NCBI RefSeq assembly: GCF_900099975.1
Contig: NZ_FNEI01000008.1
Span: 62,001 to 126,000 of the forward strand
Length of the DNA: 64,000 bases
Source: Arthrobacter cupressi
Lineage (GTDB): Bacteria > Actinomycetota > Actinomycetes > Actinomycetales > Micrococcaceae
Reading direction: 5' to 3'
A program made the position numbers and the translations under genes. Of this stretch, positions 1-9,201 are shown piece after piece (the stretch's first letter is position 1; the number at the start of each line of letters is the position of its first letter). Below the pieces are notes generated by a model, which searched no databases, was not told the origin of the DNA, and worked only from the letters and a program-made list of their open reading frames with translations.

Positions 1-245
1 CCACGGTCAAGCGCGAACAGTTCGAGGCTGCCGGCGAGGAATGGTCCGCGGCGGACGAAGAGGCCTTCAAAGCCCCCATCCGGCAGCAGTACGAGGAACA
101 GGGCAGCCCCTACTATTCCACCGCACGGCTCTGGGACGACGGCATCATCGATCCCGCGGACACCCGTCGCGTCCTGGGCCTCGCGCTCGACGTCGTCTCC
201 CGCCAGACCCTGCCGGAAACCTCCTTCGGCCTGTTCAGGATGTGA
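1..245 (+). CDS. accD1: Acyl-CoA carboxylase carboxyltransferase (beta) subunit, C-terminal fragment
   Basis: The window opens inside this gene; about 80 codons and the TGA stop remain, read from base 3. The visible tail contains [17 protein letters not shown] and ends FGLFRM, the C-terminal signature of the carboxyltransferase beta subunits of methylcrotonyl/propionyl-CoA carboxylases, where the biotin-borne carboxyl group is moved to the acyl-CoA. The biotin-carboxylase gene starts 6 bp later, so the two subunits are co-transcribed. Substrate preference cannot be read from this fragment; 3-methylcrotonyl-CoA is inferred from the downstream genes. Confidence 0.88.
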   Translation, partial: TVKREQFEAAGEEWSAADEEAFKAPIRQQYEEQGSPYYSTARLWDDGIIDPADTRRVLGLALDVVSRQTLPETSFGLFRM

Positions 246-251
246 CCCCCG

Positions 252-2300
252 ATGGCACAACTCTTCGACACCGTCCTTGTCGCCAACCGCGGCGAAATCG
301 CCTGCCGCGTCATCCGCACCCTCAAAGTCATGGGGATCCGTTCGGTCGCCGTGTACTCGGACGCCGACGCCGGAGCCCGCCACGTGTGCGAGGCCGACAC
401 CGCCGTCCGGATCGGGACCGCCAGCGCCGCGGACAGCTACCTGAACATCGACGCCATCATCGATGCCTGCGTGCAGAGCGGGGCGCAGGCCGTCCACCCC
501 GGCTACGGCTTCCTGGCCGAGAACGCCGAATTCGCCAAGTCCCTGAACTCCCACGGGATTGCCTTCATCGGGCCGCCTGCGGACGCGATCGAACTCATGG
601 GGGACAAGATCCGCGCCAAGAACCAGGTGGCTGGCTACGGGGTGCCCTGCGTTCCCGGGATCGCCGAACCCGGCCTGGGCGACGCTGAACTGATCGCCGC
701 GGCACCGTCCGTAGGCTTCCCGCTGCTCATCAAGCCTTCGGCCGGCGGCGGCGGCAAAGGCATGCACGTAGTGGAGAACGAGGGAGGGATGCCGGCCGCG
801 CTGGCCACCGCCCGCAGGGTGGCCGCCGCCGCGTTCGGCGACGACACCCTCTTCCTGGAACGCCTGGTCCGCGCGCCCCGGCACATCGAGGTCCAGGTCC
901 TCGCGGACCAGGCCGGCAACGTCATCCACTTAGGCGAGCGCGAATGCTCCCTGCAGCGGCGCCACCAGAAAGTCATCGAGGAAGCGCCCTCGCCGCTGCT
1001 GGAATCTGTGCCCGACGGCGCCGCGATCCGGGCACGGATCGGCGAGGCTGCCTGCCAGGCCGCCCGTTCGGTCAACTACAGCGGGGCCGGCACCGTGGAG
1101 TTCCTGGTCTCGGACGAAGACCCCGGGCAGTTCTACTTCATGGAAATGAACACCCGCCTGCAGGTGGAGCACCCGGTGACCGAAATGGTTACGGGAATCG
1201 ACCTCGTCGAATGGCAGGTAAGGATCGCGGCCGGCGAGGAGCTCGCCCTGGAGCAGGCCGGCGTCGTGCTGGACGGGCACGCCGTGGAAGCCCGCGTCTA
1301 CGCCGAGGACCCCGCCCGGAACTTCCTGCCGTCCGCGGGCGAGGTGCTCGCGCTGGATGAGGACGGCGACGGCAGCAGCCTGTCCGCAGCCGGGACCCGG
1401 GTGCGCATCGACTCCGCCATGCTGCCCGGCCTCGTGGTTACGGGCGACTACGATCCGATGCTCTCCAAGGTCATCGCTTGGGGGCCGGGGCGGGAAGCGG
1501 CGCTGGACGCCCTCGATGCCGCCCTGGGGAAGTACACCCTGCTGGGCCTGCACACGAACGTCGAATACCTGCGCCTGCTGCTCAACGACCCCGACGTCCG
1601 CGCCGGACGGCTCGACACCGGGCTCATCGAACGCAAACTGCCGGCCATGCAGTTCCGGCAGCCGGGGGACACGGAACTGCTCGCGGCAGCGCGGCTGGCC
1701 GCCGGGGGTGAGCGGCCGGCGTCGGGCGTTCCGCCCTGGCAGGCCAGCGACGGCTGGCGGCTCGGCGCCCCGGCCCCGCGCCGCGTCCACCTGGCGGTCC
1801 CCGAGCGGGCGCCCGACGGCGGTCCCTCCGGTGAGCGGCTGGTGACCGTCAAGCTGCTTTCGTCCGACAGCGTCCCGCACCAGTTCGTGACCGCCCTGGA
1901 AACCGCGCCACCCAGCGGCCCGCGCGGGCTGTGGCTCGGCGACGGAGGCTGGTCCTGCCGCCTGGAAATCCTCGACCGCGAAACCAGGCTCCACCGGCTC
2001 CTGGCCGGGATCCAGCGCGAGGACGGCGCGGCCGATCCGGAAGTGCGCTCGCCGATGCCCGGCACCGTGGTTTCGGTTTCCGTGCGCGACGGCGACACCG
2101 TCGAAGCGGGGCAGCTGCTGCTCTCTGTCGAAGCCATGAAGATGGAACACCAGCTCACAGCCGCACTGGCCGGCACCGTCCGACTCACGGCCGGTGCCGG
2201 TGACCTGGTGAAGGCCGAACAGGTCCTGGCCACCATCCACCCAAACGAAGAAACCGACACCACCCTGAAAGGCGAGGAACCCCGCCATGCCCGGCTTTGA
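252..2300 (+). CDS. accA1: Biotin carboxylase/BCCP alpha subunit of an acyl-CoA carboxylase (methylcrotonyl-CoA carboxylase type)
   Basis: 682 residues, the normal size for a fused biotin carboxylase plus biotin carrier subunit. In order: biotin carboxylase N-domain ([16 protein letters not shown] near residue 9), ATP-grasp with glycine loop [11 protein letters not shown] near 165, the catalytic signature [11 protein letters not shown] near 297, a linker, then a biotinyl domain with EAMKMEH near 627, whose lysine carries biotin. It carboxylates its own biotin with ATP and bicarbonate and passes the carboxyl to the beta subunit upstream. The last 14 bases overlap the following acyl-CoA dehydrogenase gene. 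With that neighbour, 3-methylcrotonyl-CoA carboxylation in leucine breakdown is the likeliest role; propionyl- or acetyl-CoA use is not excluded. Confidence 0.93.
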   Translation: MAQLFDTVLVANRGEIACRVIRTLKVMGIRSVAVYSDADAGARHVCEADTAVRIGTASAADSYLNIDAIIDACVQSGAQAVHPGYGFLAENAEFAKSLNSHGIAFIGPPADAIELMGDKIRAKNQVAGYGVPCVPGIAEPGLGDAELIAAAPSVGFPLLIKPSAGGGGKGMHVVENEGGMPAALATARRVAAAAFGDDTLFLERLVRAPRHIEVQVLADQAGNVIHLGERECSLQRRHQKVIEEAPSPLLESVPDGAAIRARIGEAACQAARSVNYSGAGTVEFLVSDEDPGQFYFMEMNTRLQVEHPVTEMVTGIDLVEWQVRIAAGEELALEQAGVVLDGHAVEARVYAEDPARNFLPSAGEVLALDEDGDGSSLSAAGTRVRIDSAMLPGLVVTGDYDPMLSKVIAWGPGREAALDALDAALGKYTLLGLHTNVEYLRLLLNDPDVRAGRLDTGLIERKLPAMQFRQPGDTELLAAARLAAGGERPASGVPPWQASDGWRLGAPAPRRVHLAVPERAPDGGPSGERLVTVKLLSSDSVPHQFVTALETAPPSGPRGLWLGDGGWSCRLEILDRETRLHRLLAGIQREDGAADPEVRSPMPGTVVSVSVRDGDTVEAGQLLLSVEAMKMEHQLTAALAGTVRLTAGAGDLVKAEQVLATIHPNEETDTTLKGEEPRHARL

Positions 2301-3450
2301 TCTCAGCGAGGAATACCAGGACCTCAGCGATTCCGTCAGGGAATTCGCCGACGAAGTGGTGGCCCCGGTCTCCACGAAACACGACGAGGAGCACAGCTTC
2401 CCGTACGAGGTGGTCAAGCAAATGGGGGAGATGGGCCTCTTCGGCCTGCCCTTCCCTGAGGAATTCGGCGGCATGGGCGGGGACTACTTCGCCCTCTCGC
2501 TCGCCCTCGAGCAACTGGGCCGCGTGGACCAGTCCGTGGCCATCACGCTGGAGGCCGGGGTATCCCTCGGCGCCATGCCCGTCTACCGCTTCGGCACCCA
2601 GGCCCAGAAGGAGGAGTGGCTGCCGCAGCTCGCCTCCGGCCAGGCGCTCGCCGGCTTCGGGCTCACCGAGCCGGAAGCGGGTTCGGACGCCGGCGGCACC
2701 AAGACGCACGCCCGGCTCGAGGACGGCCAGTGGGTGGTCAACGGCAACAAGGAATTCATCACCAACTCCGGCACGGACATCAGCCGGCTCGTCACCGTCA
2801 CCGCCGTCACCGGCGAACAGCAGCGCAAGGACGGCGGCACCAGGAAGGAAATCTCCACCATCCTGGTACCCACCACCACCCCCGGGTTCAGGGCGGAGAA
2901 GGCCTACAACAAGGTGGGCTGGAACGCCTCGGACACCCACCCGCTGACCCTCACCGACGTCCGGGTCCCGGAAGAAAACCTGCTGGGCGAACGCGGCCGC
3001 GGCTACGCGAACTTCCTCTCCATCCTGGACGAAGGCCGCATCGCGATCTCCGCGCTCGCCACCGGCGCCGCCCAGGGCTGCGTGGACCTGTCCGTGAAAT
3101 ACGCCAGGGAACGCAGCGCCTTCGGCCACCACATCGGCAAGTACCAGGCCATCCAGTTCAAGATCGCCCGCATGCAGGCAAGGGCCCACACTGCCCGCCT
3201 GGCCTACTACGACGCGGCCGCCCGCATGCTCGCCGGAAAGCCGTTCAAGACCGAAGCGGCCATCGCTAAGATGGTCGCAGGCGAGGCAGCCATGGACAAC
3301 GCACGGGACGCCACCCAGGTGTTCGGCGGCTATGGATTCATCAACGAATTCACGGTGGCGCGGCACTACAGGGACTCCAAGATCCTGGAAGTGGGGGAGG
3401 GCACCACGGAAGTCCAGTTGATGCTCATCGCCCGCGAGTTGGGCCTGTAA
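2287..3450 (+). CDS. Acyl-CoA dehydrogenase (isovaleryl-CoA dehydrogenase-like, FadE19 type)
   Basis: 387 residues, the standard length of flavin acyl-CoA dehydrogenases. Visible signatures are [15 protein letters not shown] (FAD/substrate loop, about 125-140), the helical C-terminal domain beginning near [19 protein letters not shown], and [11 protein letters not shown] followed by [12 protein letters not shown] at the C-terminus. The enzyme oxidises a short or branched acyl-CoA to the 2-enoyl-CoA and passes electrons to ETF. The gene overlaps the carboxylase alpha subunit by 14 bp. Isovaleryl-CoA to 3-methylcrotonyl-CoA would supply the substrate of the carboxylase encoded just upstream. 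The substrate is inferred from context, not from diagnostic residues. Confidence 0.9.
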   Translation: MPGFDLSEEYQDLSDSVREFADEVVAPVSTKHDEEHSFPYEVVKQMGEMGLFGLPFPEEFGGMGGDYFALSLALEQLGRVDQSVAITLEAGVSLGAMPVYRFGTQAQKEEWLPQLASGQALAGFGLTEPEAGSDAGGTKTHARLEDGQWVVNGNKEFITNSGTDISRLVTVTAVTGEQQRKDGGTRKEISTILVPTTTPGFRAEKAYNKVGWNASDTHPLTLTDVRVPEENLLGERGRGYANFLSILDEGRIAISALATGAAQGCVDLSVKYARERSAFGHHIGKYQAIQFKIARMQARAHTARLAYYDAAARMLAGKPFKTEAAIAKMVAGEAAMDNARDATQVFGGYGFINEFTVARHYRDSKILEVGEGTTEVQLMLIARELGL

Positions 3451-3470
3451 CCGCTGGGGAAGGATCACCG

Positions 3471-4238
3471 ATGATCGACAAAGTTGTTGCAAGCGCCGCG
3501 GAAGCGGTCAAGGACATCCCGGACGGCGCCTCGCTCGCGGTCGGCGGGTTCGGCCTCTGCGGCATCCCCGTGGCCCTGATCGACGCGCTCCATCAACAGG
3601 GAACCAGGGACCTGGAAACCGTCAGCAACAACTGCGGCGTGGACGACTGGGGGCTGGGCATCCTGCTCAAGGACGGCCGGATCCGCCGCACCATCAGCTC
3701 CTACGTGGGCGAGAACAAGGAGTTCGCCCGCCAGTACCTCGCCGGCGAACTGGAAGTGGTCCTCACCCCGCAGGGCACGCTCGCCGAAAAGCTGCGCGCC
3801 GGCGGTGCCGGCATCCCCGCCTTCTACACGGCGGCCGGGGTCGGAACCCAAGTCTCCGAAGGCGGACTGCCGCAGAAGTACGACGCCGGCGGCAACGTCG
3901 CGCTGGCCTCCTCTCCGAAGGAGGTGCGCACCTTCAACGGTGCCGACTACGTCCTCGAGGAGTCGCTCACCCCGGACTTCGGCCTGGTCCACGCCTGGAA
4001 GGGCGACCGGCACGGCAACCTCGTCTTCCACGCCACCGCCATGAACTTCAACCCGCTCTGTGCCATGGCCGGCAAGGTCACCATTGCCGAGGTCGAGGAA
4101 CTCGTGGAGCCCGGCGAACTGGACCCCGAACACATCCACGTCCCGGGCATCTTCGTGCAGCGGGTGGTCCTGGCCCCGGACGGGGAGAAACGGATCGAAA
4201 AGCGCACCGTCGCACTGCAGGCAGGAGCCGGAGCATGA
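3471..4238 (+). CDS. scoA: 3-oxoacid CoA-transferase subunit A
   Basis: 255 residues, class I CoA-transferase alpha subunit. The family glycine motif [16 protein letters not shown] lies near residues 25-40, followed by [15 protein letters not shown]. It forms the active enzyme with subunit B, whose gene overlaps its stop codon by 4 bp. It moves CoA from succinyl-CoA to acetoacetate or a related 3-oxoacid. In leucine breakdown the final cleavage yields acetyl-CoA and acetoacetate, so this pair would activate the acetoacetate. ATG start, 20 bp after the dehydrogenase stop, with a GGGGAAGGA ribosome site upstream. Confidence 0.93.
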   Translation: MIDKVVASAAEAVKDIPDGASLAVGGFGLCGIPVALIDALHQQGTRDLETVSNNCGVDDWGLGILLKDGRIRRTISSYVGENKEFARQYLAGELEVVLTPQGTLAEKLRAGGAGIPAFYTAAGVGTQVSEGGLPQKYDAGGNVALASSPKEVRTFNGADYVLEESLTPDFGLVHAWKGDRHGNLVFHATAMNFNPLCAMAGKVTIAEVEELVEPGELDPEHIHVPGIFVQRVVLAPDGEKRIEKRTVALQAGAGA

Positions 4239-5002
4239 GCATCGAAAGCACCTCACCGGACGCACCCCCGCGGCCCGAAGCGGTCCGCCACGGCTACCGG
4301 GAGGCCGCCGTCGGACATTCCGAAAAGGACGCCGGCACCAAAGGCTGGACCCGCAACGAACTGGCGGCCCGGGTGGCACAGGAACTGAGCAACGGCCAGT
4401 ACGTCAACCTCGGGATCGGGATGCCCACACTGATCCCCAACTACATCCCGGCCGGCGTCGAAGTGGTGCTGCACTCCGAGAACGGGATACTGGGCGTGGG
4501 CCCCTACCCGGCCGAAGACGCCGTGGACCCGGACCTCATCAACGCCGGCAAGGAAACCGTCACCGTCAACAAGGGTGCCGCGTTCTTCGACTCCGCCCAG
4601 TCCTTCGGGATGATCCGCGGCGGGCACGTGGACGTGGCGGTGCTCGGCGCCATGGAGGTGGCCGAGAACGGCGACCTGGCCAACTGGATGATCCCGGGCA
4701 AGATGGTCAAGGGCATGGGCGGGGCGATGGACCTGGTGTTCGGCGCCAAAAAGGTCATCGTGATGATGGAGCACGTGGACCGCAACGGCAACCCGAAGAT
4801 CGTGGCGAACTGCTCGCTGCCGCTCACCGGCAAGGGCTGCGTGGATCGCATCATCACGGACCTGGCCGTGATCGACGTCGTGCGGGAGGGCGGAGCGTCC
4901 CGGTTGGTGCTGCGGGAACTGGCCCCGAACGTCAGCGTGGCGGACGTGGCGGCGGCCACCGGCGCGCAGGTCTTCGAAGAGGACCAGGAGCTCACCGTAT
5001 GA
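4235..5002 (+). CDS. scoB: 3-oxoacid CoA-transferase subunit B
   Basis: 255 residues. It carries the class I catalytic glutamate in the SENGILGVG motif near residue 81, preceded by [17 protein letters not shown], and the family segment [14 protein letters not shown]. The glutamate forms the glutamyl-CoA thioester intermediate. The first ~35 residues, up to [16 protein letters not shown], form a charged extension longer than in most relatives; the true start could be slightly downstream, but ATG at 4235 gives the ATGA overlap usual in this operon. It is partnered with the preceding subunit A. Confidence 0.93.
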   Translation: MSIESTSPDAPPRPEAVRHGYREAAVGHSEKDAGTKGWTRNELAARVAQELSNGQYVNLGIGMPTLIPNYIPAGVEVVLHSENGILGVGPYPAEDAVDPDLINAGKETVTVNKGAAFFDSAQSFGMIRGGHVDVAVLGAMEVAENGDLANWMIPGKMVKGMGGAMDLVFGAKKVIVMMEHVDRNGNPKIVANCSLPLTGKGCVDRIITDLAVIDVVREGGASRLVLRELAPNVSVADVAAATGAQVFEEDQELTV

Positions 5003-5499
5003 CGGATGAGCCGGCCGTCATCCTGCAGCGCGGCCTGTACTTCGAGGAGATCCAGGAAGGCGTGGTGTACGCGCACCGCCCCGGCCGCACCGTCACCGAA
5101 ACGGACAACGTCCTCTTCACCACTCTGACCATGAACACCCAGGCCCTGCACCTGGACGCCGCGTGGAGTGCCGGCCAGCCCTTCGGGCAGCGCCTGGTGA
5201 ACTCCATGTTCACCCTGGCCACGGTGGTGGGGCAGTCCGTGCCGCAGCTCACCCAGGGCACCATCGTGGCCCAGCTGGGCCTGGGCGACGTCTCCTTTCC
5301 GCATCCGCTCTTCCACGGCGATACCCTGTACACCGAAACGGTGGTCACCGAAAAGCGGCTCTCCGGCTCCCGCCCGGGCCAGGGCGTCGTCACCATGCGG
5401 CACACCGGCCGGAACCAGGACGGCGTGGTGGTGGCACTGGCCACCCGCACATGCCTGATGTGGACCAAGGAGGCTCACGAAACACATGCCAGCAGTTGA
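4999..5499 (+). CDS. MaoC-family hot-dog dehydratase
   Basis: 166 residues. The start is the ATG whose last two bases form the TGA of scoB (ATGA overlap). The hot-dog helix region [19 protein letters not shown] (about 37-55) and the second conserved block [17 protein letters not shown] (about 95-111) match MaoC-like enoyl-CoA hydratases. It should hydrate a 2-enoyl-CoA. Its M. tuberculosis counterpart by position is Rv2499c, next to the CitE-like Rv2498c, so methylglutaconyl-CoA (and possibly itaconyl- or mesaconyl-CoA) is the likely substrate. That assignment is by synteny. Confidence 0.87.
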   Translation: MTDEPAVILQRGLYFEEIQEGVVYAHRPGRTVTETDNVLFTTLTMNTQALHLDAAWSAGQPFGQRLVNSMFTLATVVGQSVPQLTQGTIVAQLGLGDVSFPHPLFHGDTLYTETVVTEKRLSGSRPGQGVVTMRHTGRNQDGVVVALATRTCLMWTKEAHETHASS

Positions 5500-6352
5500 C
5501 CCGCAAGGCAGCGCCCCCTTCACCATGGGACCGGCGCTGTTGTTCTGCCCCGCGGACCGCCCCGAACGCTTCGGGAAGGCGGCCGCACGCAGCGACGCCG
5601 TCATCCTCGACCTCGAAGACGCGGTCGCCCCGGACGCCAAACAGCTCGCACGCGGCGCGATCCTGGCGCTCGTGGCTTCCGAAGGGCAGGCCGCCGAACT
5701 CGATCCCAGCCGCACCATCGTGCGGGTCAACGCGGCCGGGAGCGAAGACTTCGCCAAGGACCTGCACTGCCTGGCCCACACGCCGTACCGTACCGTGATG
5801 CTCGCCAAGGCCGAGTCCGCCGAGCAGGTCCGGGCCCTGGGGGACTATCGCGTCATCGCCCTCTGCGAAACGGCCAAGGGCATCCTGAATGCCGCCGAGA
5901 TCGCCGCAGAAGCGAACGTCGTGGCCCTGATGTGGGGCGCCGAGGACTTGATCGCCTCCATGGGCGGCACGTCCAGCCGGAACAACGACGGCGGCTACCG
6001 GGCAGTGGCGGTGCACTCCCGCTCCACGGTGCTGCTGGCCGCCAAGGCCCACGGCAAGGAAGCGATCGACGCCGTCTACGTGGACATCCCCGACCTGGAC
6101 GGCCTGGCCGCCGAGGCCGCCGACGCCGTCGCCAGCGGGTTCGGGGCCAAGGCTTGCATCCACCCGAATCAGGTGGCCGCAGTCCGCGGAGCCTACGCGC
6201 CCTCGGACGAAGCGCTCGGCGAGGCCCGCGAACTGCTCGACGCCGCCGCTGCCGCCGGAACGGGCGTGTTCCAGCACAAAGGCAAGATGGTGGACGGCCC
6301 CATCCTGCGCCACGCCGAAGCGACCCTGCGCCGCGCCGGCGTGCACCACTAA
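5486..6352 (+). CDS. CitE/HpcH-family CoA-ester lyase (beta-hydroxyacyl-CoA lyase, Rv2498c-like)
   Basis: 288 residues, TIM-barrel CitE/HpcH family. The start overlaps maoC by 14 bp. Motifs: LFCPADRPERFGKA near 20, VILDLEDAVAP near 40-50 (metal and substrate acids), ALCETAKGI near 130 (metal glutamate), MWGAEDLIASMGG near 150-162, and CIHPNQV near 228. It cleaves a 3-hydroxyacyl-CoA (HMG-, malyl- or citramalyl-CoA type) into acetyl-CoA and an oxoacid. No HMG-CoA lyase of the usual HMGL type is present in the operon, so this protein may fill that step. The M. tuberculosis homologue in the same gene set is reported to act in both leucine and itaconate metabolism. Confidence 0.88.
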   Translation: MPAVDPQGSAPFTMGPALLFCPADRPERFGKAAARSDAVILDLEDAVAPDAKQLARGAILALVASEGQAAELDPSRTIVRVNAAGSEDFAKDLHCLAHTPYRTVMLAKAESAEQVRALGDYRVIALCETAKGILNAAEIAAEANVVALMWGAEDLIASMGGTSSRNNDGGYRAVAVHSRSTVLLAAKAHGKEAIDAVYVDIPDLDGLAAEAADAVASGFGAKACIHPNQVAAVRGAYAPSDEALGEARELLDAAAAAGTGVFQHKGKMVDGPILRHAEATLRRAGVHH

Positions 6353-6359
6353 GCGACGA

Positions 6360-6424
6360 AGCGCGAACGTACACTTGGGGCCCTGAAATCGCGGATTTTG
6401 GGGCCCCAACTGTACGTTCGCGCT
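6360..6424. repeat. 65-bp imperfect palindrome between convergent genes
   Basis: Two 31-nt arms (6360-6390 and 6394-6424) flank a 3-nt GCG centre and match at 28 of 31 positions; the outermost 14 bases (agcgcgaacgtaca / tgtacgttcgcgct) match perfectly. The structure fills the gap between the CitE-like gene and the convergent membrane-protein gene, whose stop codon touches its right end. It could act as a bidirectional terminator, but neither side has a T-tract, so a dispersed REP-like palindrome is equally plausible. Confidence 0.8.
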
Positions 6425-7884
6425 CATTTCCCGGGGGATCGGGGCAGGGACAGCGGCGGGATCGCCTCATACAGTTCCAGCCTGACCCAGCGCTCGCCGT
6501 TTTCCCGGAACTCCGCCCGGCTCGCGAAGCGGTACAGGAAGGTGCGGGCACGCACCCAGCGCGGGCGGCCGCCGTCGAACGGGTCCAGCCGCAACAGGCG
6601 CAGGGTGGCGGGGTCGGCGTCGAGCAGTTTGTGCAGGAACGCGTAGAACCACGGCTCGTGGATGGTGCGCAGCGGCAGGAACCACATCAGCCAGTCCAGC
6701 CGCAGATGGTACGGAGCCCACTGCCGGGGGAGCCTGCGCGGATCGCCCGGCTTGCCCTTGAAGCCGTATTCGCGCCAGCCCTCGCCGTCCGGATCTGCGT
6801 CCAGGGTGCCCTCCACCACCACCTCCACCCGGTGCTTGGTGACGGTGCCGAACGCCCCGTACGTGTTGCCCAGCTGCCAGCGGTTGAAGCTGGCGTTCAT
6901 CAGCTGCCCGCTGGAGAGCAGGTTGCGCAGCGGGCGGTACGCGAGCACCAGCAGCAGCACCGTCGCGGCGAGCACGACGGCGGTCCACCACACCGGGGAC
7001 TGCGGCACGCCCGCGGGGGCCGGGGAAACGGCCGGGTCCGGGATCCCGAAGACAGCCCGCAGCACGGGGTCGCTGACGGCGGCGAACGCCAGGACGATCG
7101 CGGACCAGTTAAGCCAGGCGAAGTTCCCGCTGCCGACCAGCCAGAGCTGGGTGAAGATGACTATCCCGGCCGCCACGGCCGCCACCGGCTGCGGCGCAAA
7201 GAGGAAGAACGGCACCACCAGCTGCGCGAAATGGTTCCCCAGCACCTCCATCCGGTGCAGGGGCTTCGGCAACAGGTGGGCCTGCCGGCTCAGCGGCCCG
7301 GGCATCGGCTGCGTTTCATGGTGGTAGTACAGGGCGGTCAGGTCCCGCCATTCGCTGCCGCCGCGGATCTTGATCATGCCGGCGCCGAACTCCAGCCGGA
7401 ACAGCAGCCACAGCAGCAGGAGCAGGATGGTCCGGGGCGGCGGGACCTGCTCCGAGCCCAGGAACGCCACGGTGAAGCCGAGCTCCAGCAGCAGCATCTC
7501 CCAGCCGAAGCCGTAGAACGTCTGGCCCACATTGACCACCGACATGTACAGCAGCCACAGCGCCAGGAACATGAGCAGCGGGACCCACGGCGGCCCCAGC
7601 TGCGGCAGCCCGGCCACCAGCAGCAGCGCCAGCGCCATCCCGGTCACGCAGACGAGCCGCAACAGCCGGTCCGAGTAACGCCAGCGGAACAGGCTCGGCC
7701 GGCCGTATCCCTGCGAACGTTCCACCCAGCGCGGAACCGGGAGCAGCCCGTGCTCTCCCAGCAGGGCGGGGAACTGGTTGAACGAGGATAGGAAGGCGAT
7801 GAAGAACAGCGCCGCCGTGCCGCGCTGCAGAACCTGCCGGGCAAATCCGTACTCCGGCGCCTCCAGGAACCACACCCAGTCCAC
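6424..7884 (-). CDS. Lipase maturation factor family polytopic membrane protein
   Basis: 486 residues from the GTG at 7884. Longer ATG starts exist, but they would run into the divergent dxr gene and its promoter. Starting with VDWVWFLEAPEY places the first hydrophobic helices at the N-terminus. There are roughly seven to nine membrane helices, then a C-terminal soluble part with GREYGFKGKPGDP-like and LDWLMWFLPLR segments and GRPRWVRARTFLYRF, typical of the LMF1/2 (DUF1222) family. In animals these proteins help lipases fold in the ER; the bacterial role is unknown. A -10-like element 7 nt before the GTG suggests a leaderless transcript. Confidence 0.8.
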   Translation of the reverse strand: MDWVWFLEAPEYGFARQVLQRGTAALFFIAFLSSFNQFPALLGEHGLLPVPRWVERSQGYGRPSLFRWRYSDRLLRLVCVTGMALALLLVAGLPQLGPPWVPLLMFLALWLLYMSVVNVGQTFYGFGWEMLLLELGFTVAFLGSEQVPPPRTILLLLLWLLFRLEFGAGMIKIRGGSEWRDLTALYYHHETQPMPGPLSRQAHLLPKPLHRMEVLGNHFAQLVVPFFLFAPQPVAAVAAGIVIFTQLWLVGSGNFAWLNWSAIVLAFAAVSDPVLRAVFGIPDPAVSPAPAGVPQSPVWWTAVVLAATVLLLVLAYRPLRNLLSSGQLMNASFNRWQLGNTYGAFGTVTKHRVEVVVEGTLDADPDGEGWREYGFKGKPGDPRRLPRQWAPYHLRLDWLMWFLPLRTIHEPWFYAFLHKLLDADPATLRLLRLDPFDGGRPRWVRARTFLYRFASRAEFRENGERWVRLELYEAIPPLSLPRSPGK

Positions 7885-7891
7885 GCCTCCA

Positions 7892-7897
7892 ACGCTA
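7892..7897 (-). promoter_or_regulatory. -10 element, leaderless start of the LMF-like gene
   Basis: TAGCGT on the minus strand, followed by 7 nt and the GTG at 7884. A GGAGG lies inside the 7 nt but too close to the GTG to serve as a ribosome site. Confidence 0.45.
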
Positions 7898-7929
7898 CGC
7901 CCGTGCCCTAAACGGTCAACGGTGTGCGG

Positions 7930-7935
7930 GATACT
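7930..7935 (+). promoter_or_regulatory. -10 element of dxr, leaderless start
   Basis: GATACT followed by exactly 6 nt and the ATG of dxr, so transcription would begin at or next to the start codon. No Shine-Dalgarno sequence is visible. Confidence 0.45.
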
Positions 7936-7941
7936 TGATCC

Positions 7942-9126
7942 ATGCAGCCCCGCAAGATCGTCCTCCTCGGCTCCACCGGTTCCATCGGCACCCAGGCGAT
8001 TGACGTCGTCGACGCCGCCCCCCACCTCTTTGAGGTCGTGGCCCTGAGCGCGGGCGGAGGAAACCTGGCGCTGCTCGCGCAGCAGGCCGTCCACACCCGC
8101 GCCGCCGCCGTCGGAATCGCCGATGGCGACCCGCGCGCCCTGCAGGAACTGATCGACAACGCCGCCTCCGCCGCGGGGCTGCGGAACTACCGGCCGGAAA
8201 TCTACAGCGGCCCGGACGCGTCCAGCAGGATCGCCGCCGTCGAAGCGGACGTGGTCCTCAACGGGATCACCGGCTCGATCGGCCTGGCTCCCACACTCGC
8301 AGCACTCAAATCAGGGGCGACGCTGGCGCTGGCCAACAAGGAATCCCTCATCGTGGGCGGCACGCTCGTCAAGGCCGCGGCCGCCGACGGCCAGATCGTG
8401 CCGGTCGATTCCGAGCATTCCGCCCTCGCCCAGTGCCTGCGCTCCGGCACTGCCGCCGAAGTGGAGAAGCTCATCCTGACGGCCTCCGGCGGGCCCTTCC
8501 GCGGCCGCAGCCGGGAGCAGTTGCATAATGTCACCCCGGACGAAGCGCTGGCCCACCCCACCTGGGACATGGGCCTCATGGTCACCACCAACTCTGCCAG
8601 CCTGGTCAACAAGGGCCTGGAAGTGATCGAGGCGCACCTGCTCTTCGACGTTCCCCTGGACCGGATCGACGTGGTGGTCCATCCGCAGTCCGTGGTGCAT
8701 TCCATGGTGCAGTTCGTGGACGGCTCCATCATCGCGCAGGCCTCCCCGCCGGACATGCGCCTGCCGATCGCCCTGGGCCTGGGCTGGCCGGACCGGGTTC
8801 CCAAAGCGGCGAAGGCCTGCGACTGGAGCCAGGCCACCAGCTGGACCTTCGAGCCCCTGGACCCGGTGGCGTTCCCGGCAGTGGACCTGGCCAAGGACGC
8901 CGCCAAGCAGGGAAGCACCTTCCCGGCGGTCTTCAACGCCGCCAACGAGGAAGCAGTGCAGGCGTTCCATTCGGGACGGATCCGCTTCACGGACATCGTG
9001 GACACAGTGGAGGCCGTCCTCAGCGAGCACTCAGGTTCTTCGGAGCTGACGCTTGACTCCGTGCTGGAAGCTGAACGGTGGGCACGCACGCGCACCCACG
9101 ATCGTTTAGCCACCAGCACCGTCTAG
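7942..9126 (+). CDS. dxr: 1-deoxy-D-xylulose 5-phosphate reductoisomerase
   Basis: 394 residues, normal length. N-terminal NADPH-binding motif [17 protein letters not shown] (about 8-24), [10 protein letters not shown] near 132 and [16 protein letters not shown] near 250 are family signatures. It catalyses the first committed step of the MEP isoprenoid route, DXP to MEP, in the cytosol. ispG, a later MEP gene, lies 1.8 kb downstream in the same direction, with the site-2 protease between them, a common actinobacterial order. A tandem repeat begins inside its TAG stop codon. Confidence 0.97.
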   Translation: MQPRKIVLLGSTGSIGTQAIDVVDAAPHLFEVVALSAGGGNLALLAQQAVHTRAAAVGIADGDPRALQELIDNAASAAGLRNYRPEIYSGPDASSRIAAVEADVVLNGITGSIGLAPTLAALKSGATLALANKESLIVGGTLVKAAAADGQIVPVDSEHSALAQCLRSGTAAEVEKLILTASGGPFRGRSREQLHNVTPDEALAHPTWDMGLMVTTNSASLVNKGLEVIEAHLLFDVPLDRIDVVVHPQSVVHSMVQFVDGSIIAQASPPDMRLPIALGLGWPDRVPKAAKACDWSQATSWTFEPLDPVAFPAVDLAKDAAKQGSTFPAVFNAANEEAVQAFHSGRIRFTDIVDTVEAVLSEHSGSSELTLDSVLEAERWARTRTHDRLATSTV

Positions 9127-9179
9127 CACGCAGAGCCACAACCCAGCACGCAGAGCCACAACCCAGCACGCAGAGCCAC
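9125..9179. repeat. 20-bp tandem repeat, 2.75 copies, at the dxr stop codon
   Basis: The unit agcacgcagagccacaaccc occurs at 9125-9144 and 9145-9164, then 15 bases again at 9165-9179, without mismatches. The first copy starts within the dxr stop codon; the array fills the gap before the rip1-like gene. Confidence 0.95.
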
Positions 9180-9201
9180 GAAGGAAGCAGCACCACCAGG
9201 C

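Noticed and set aside
2185..3492. 435-codon minus-strand open frame opposite the acyl-CoA dehydrogenase
   Set aside because: Antisense shadow of a well-supported enzyme gene.
6360..6424. Palindrome as an insertion-sequence end
   Set aside because: No transposase gene or target-site duplication is present beside it.
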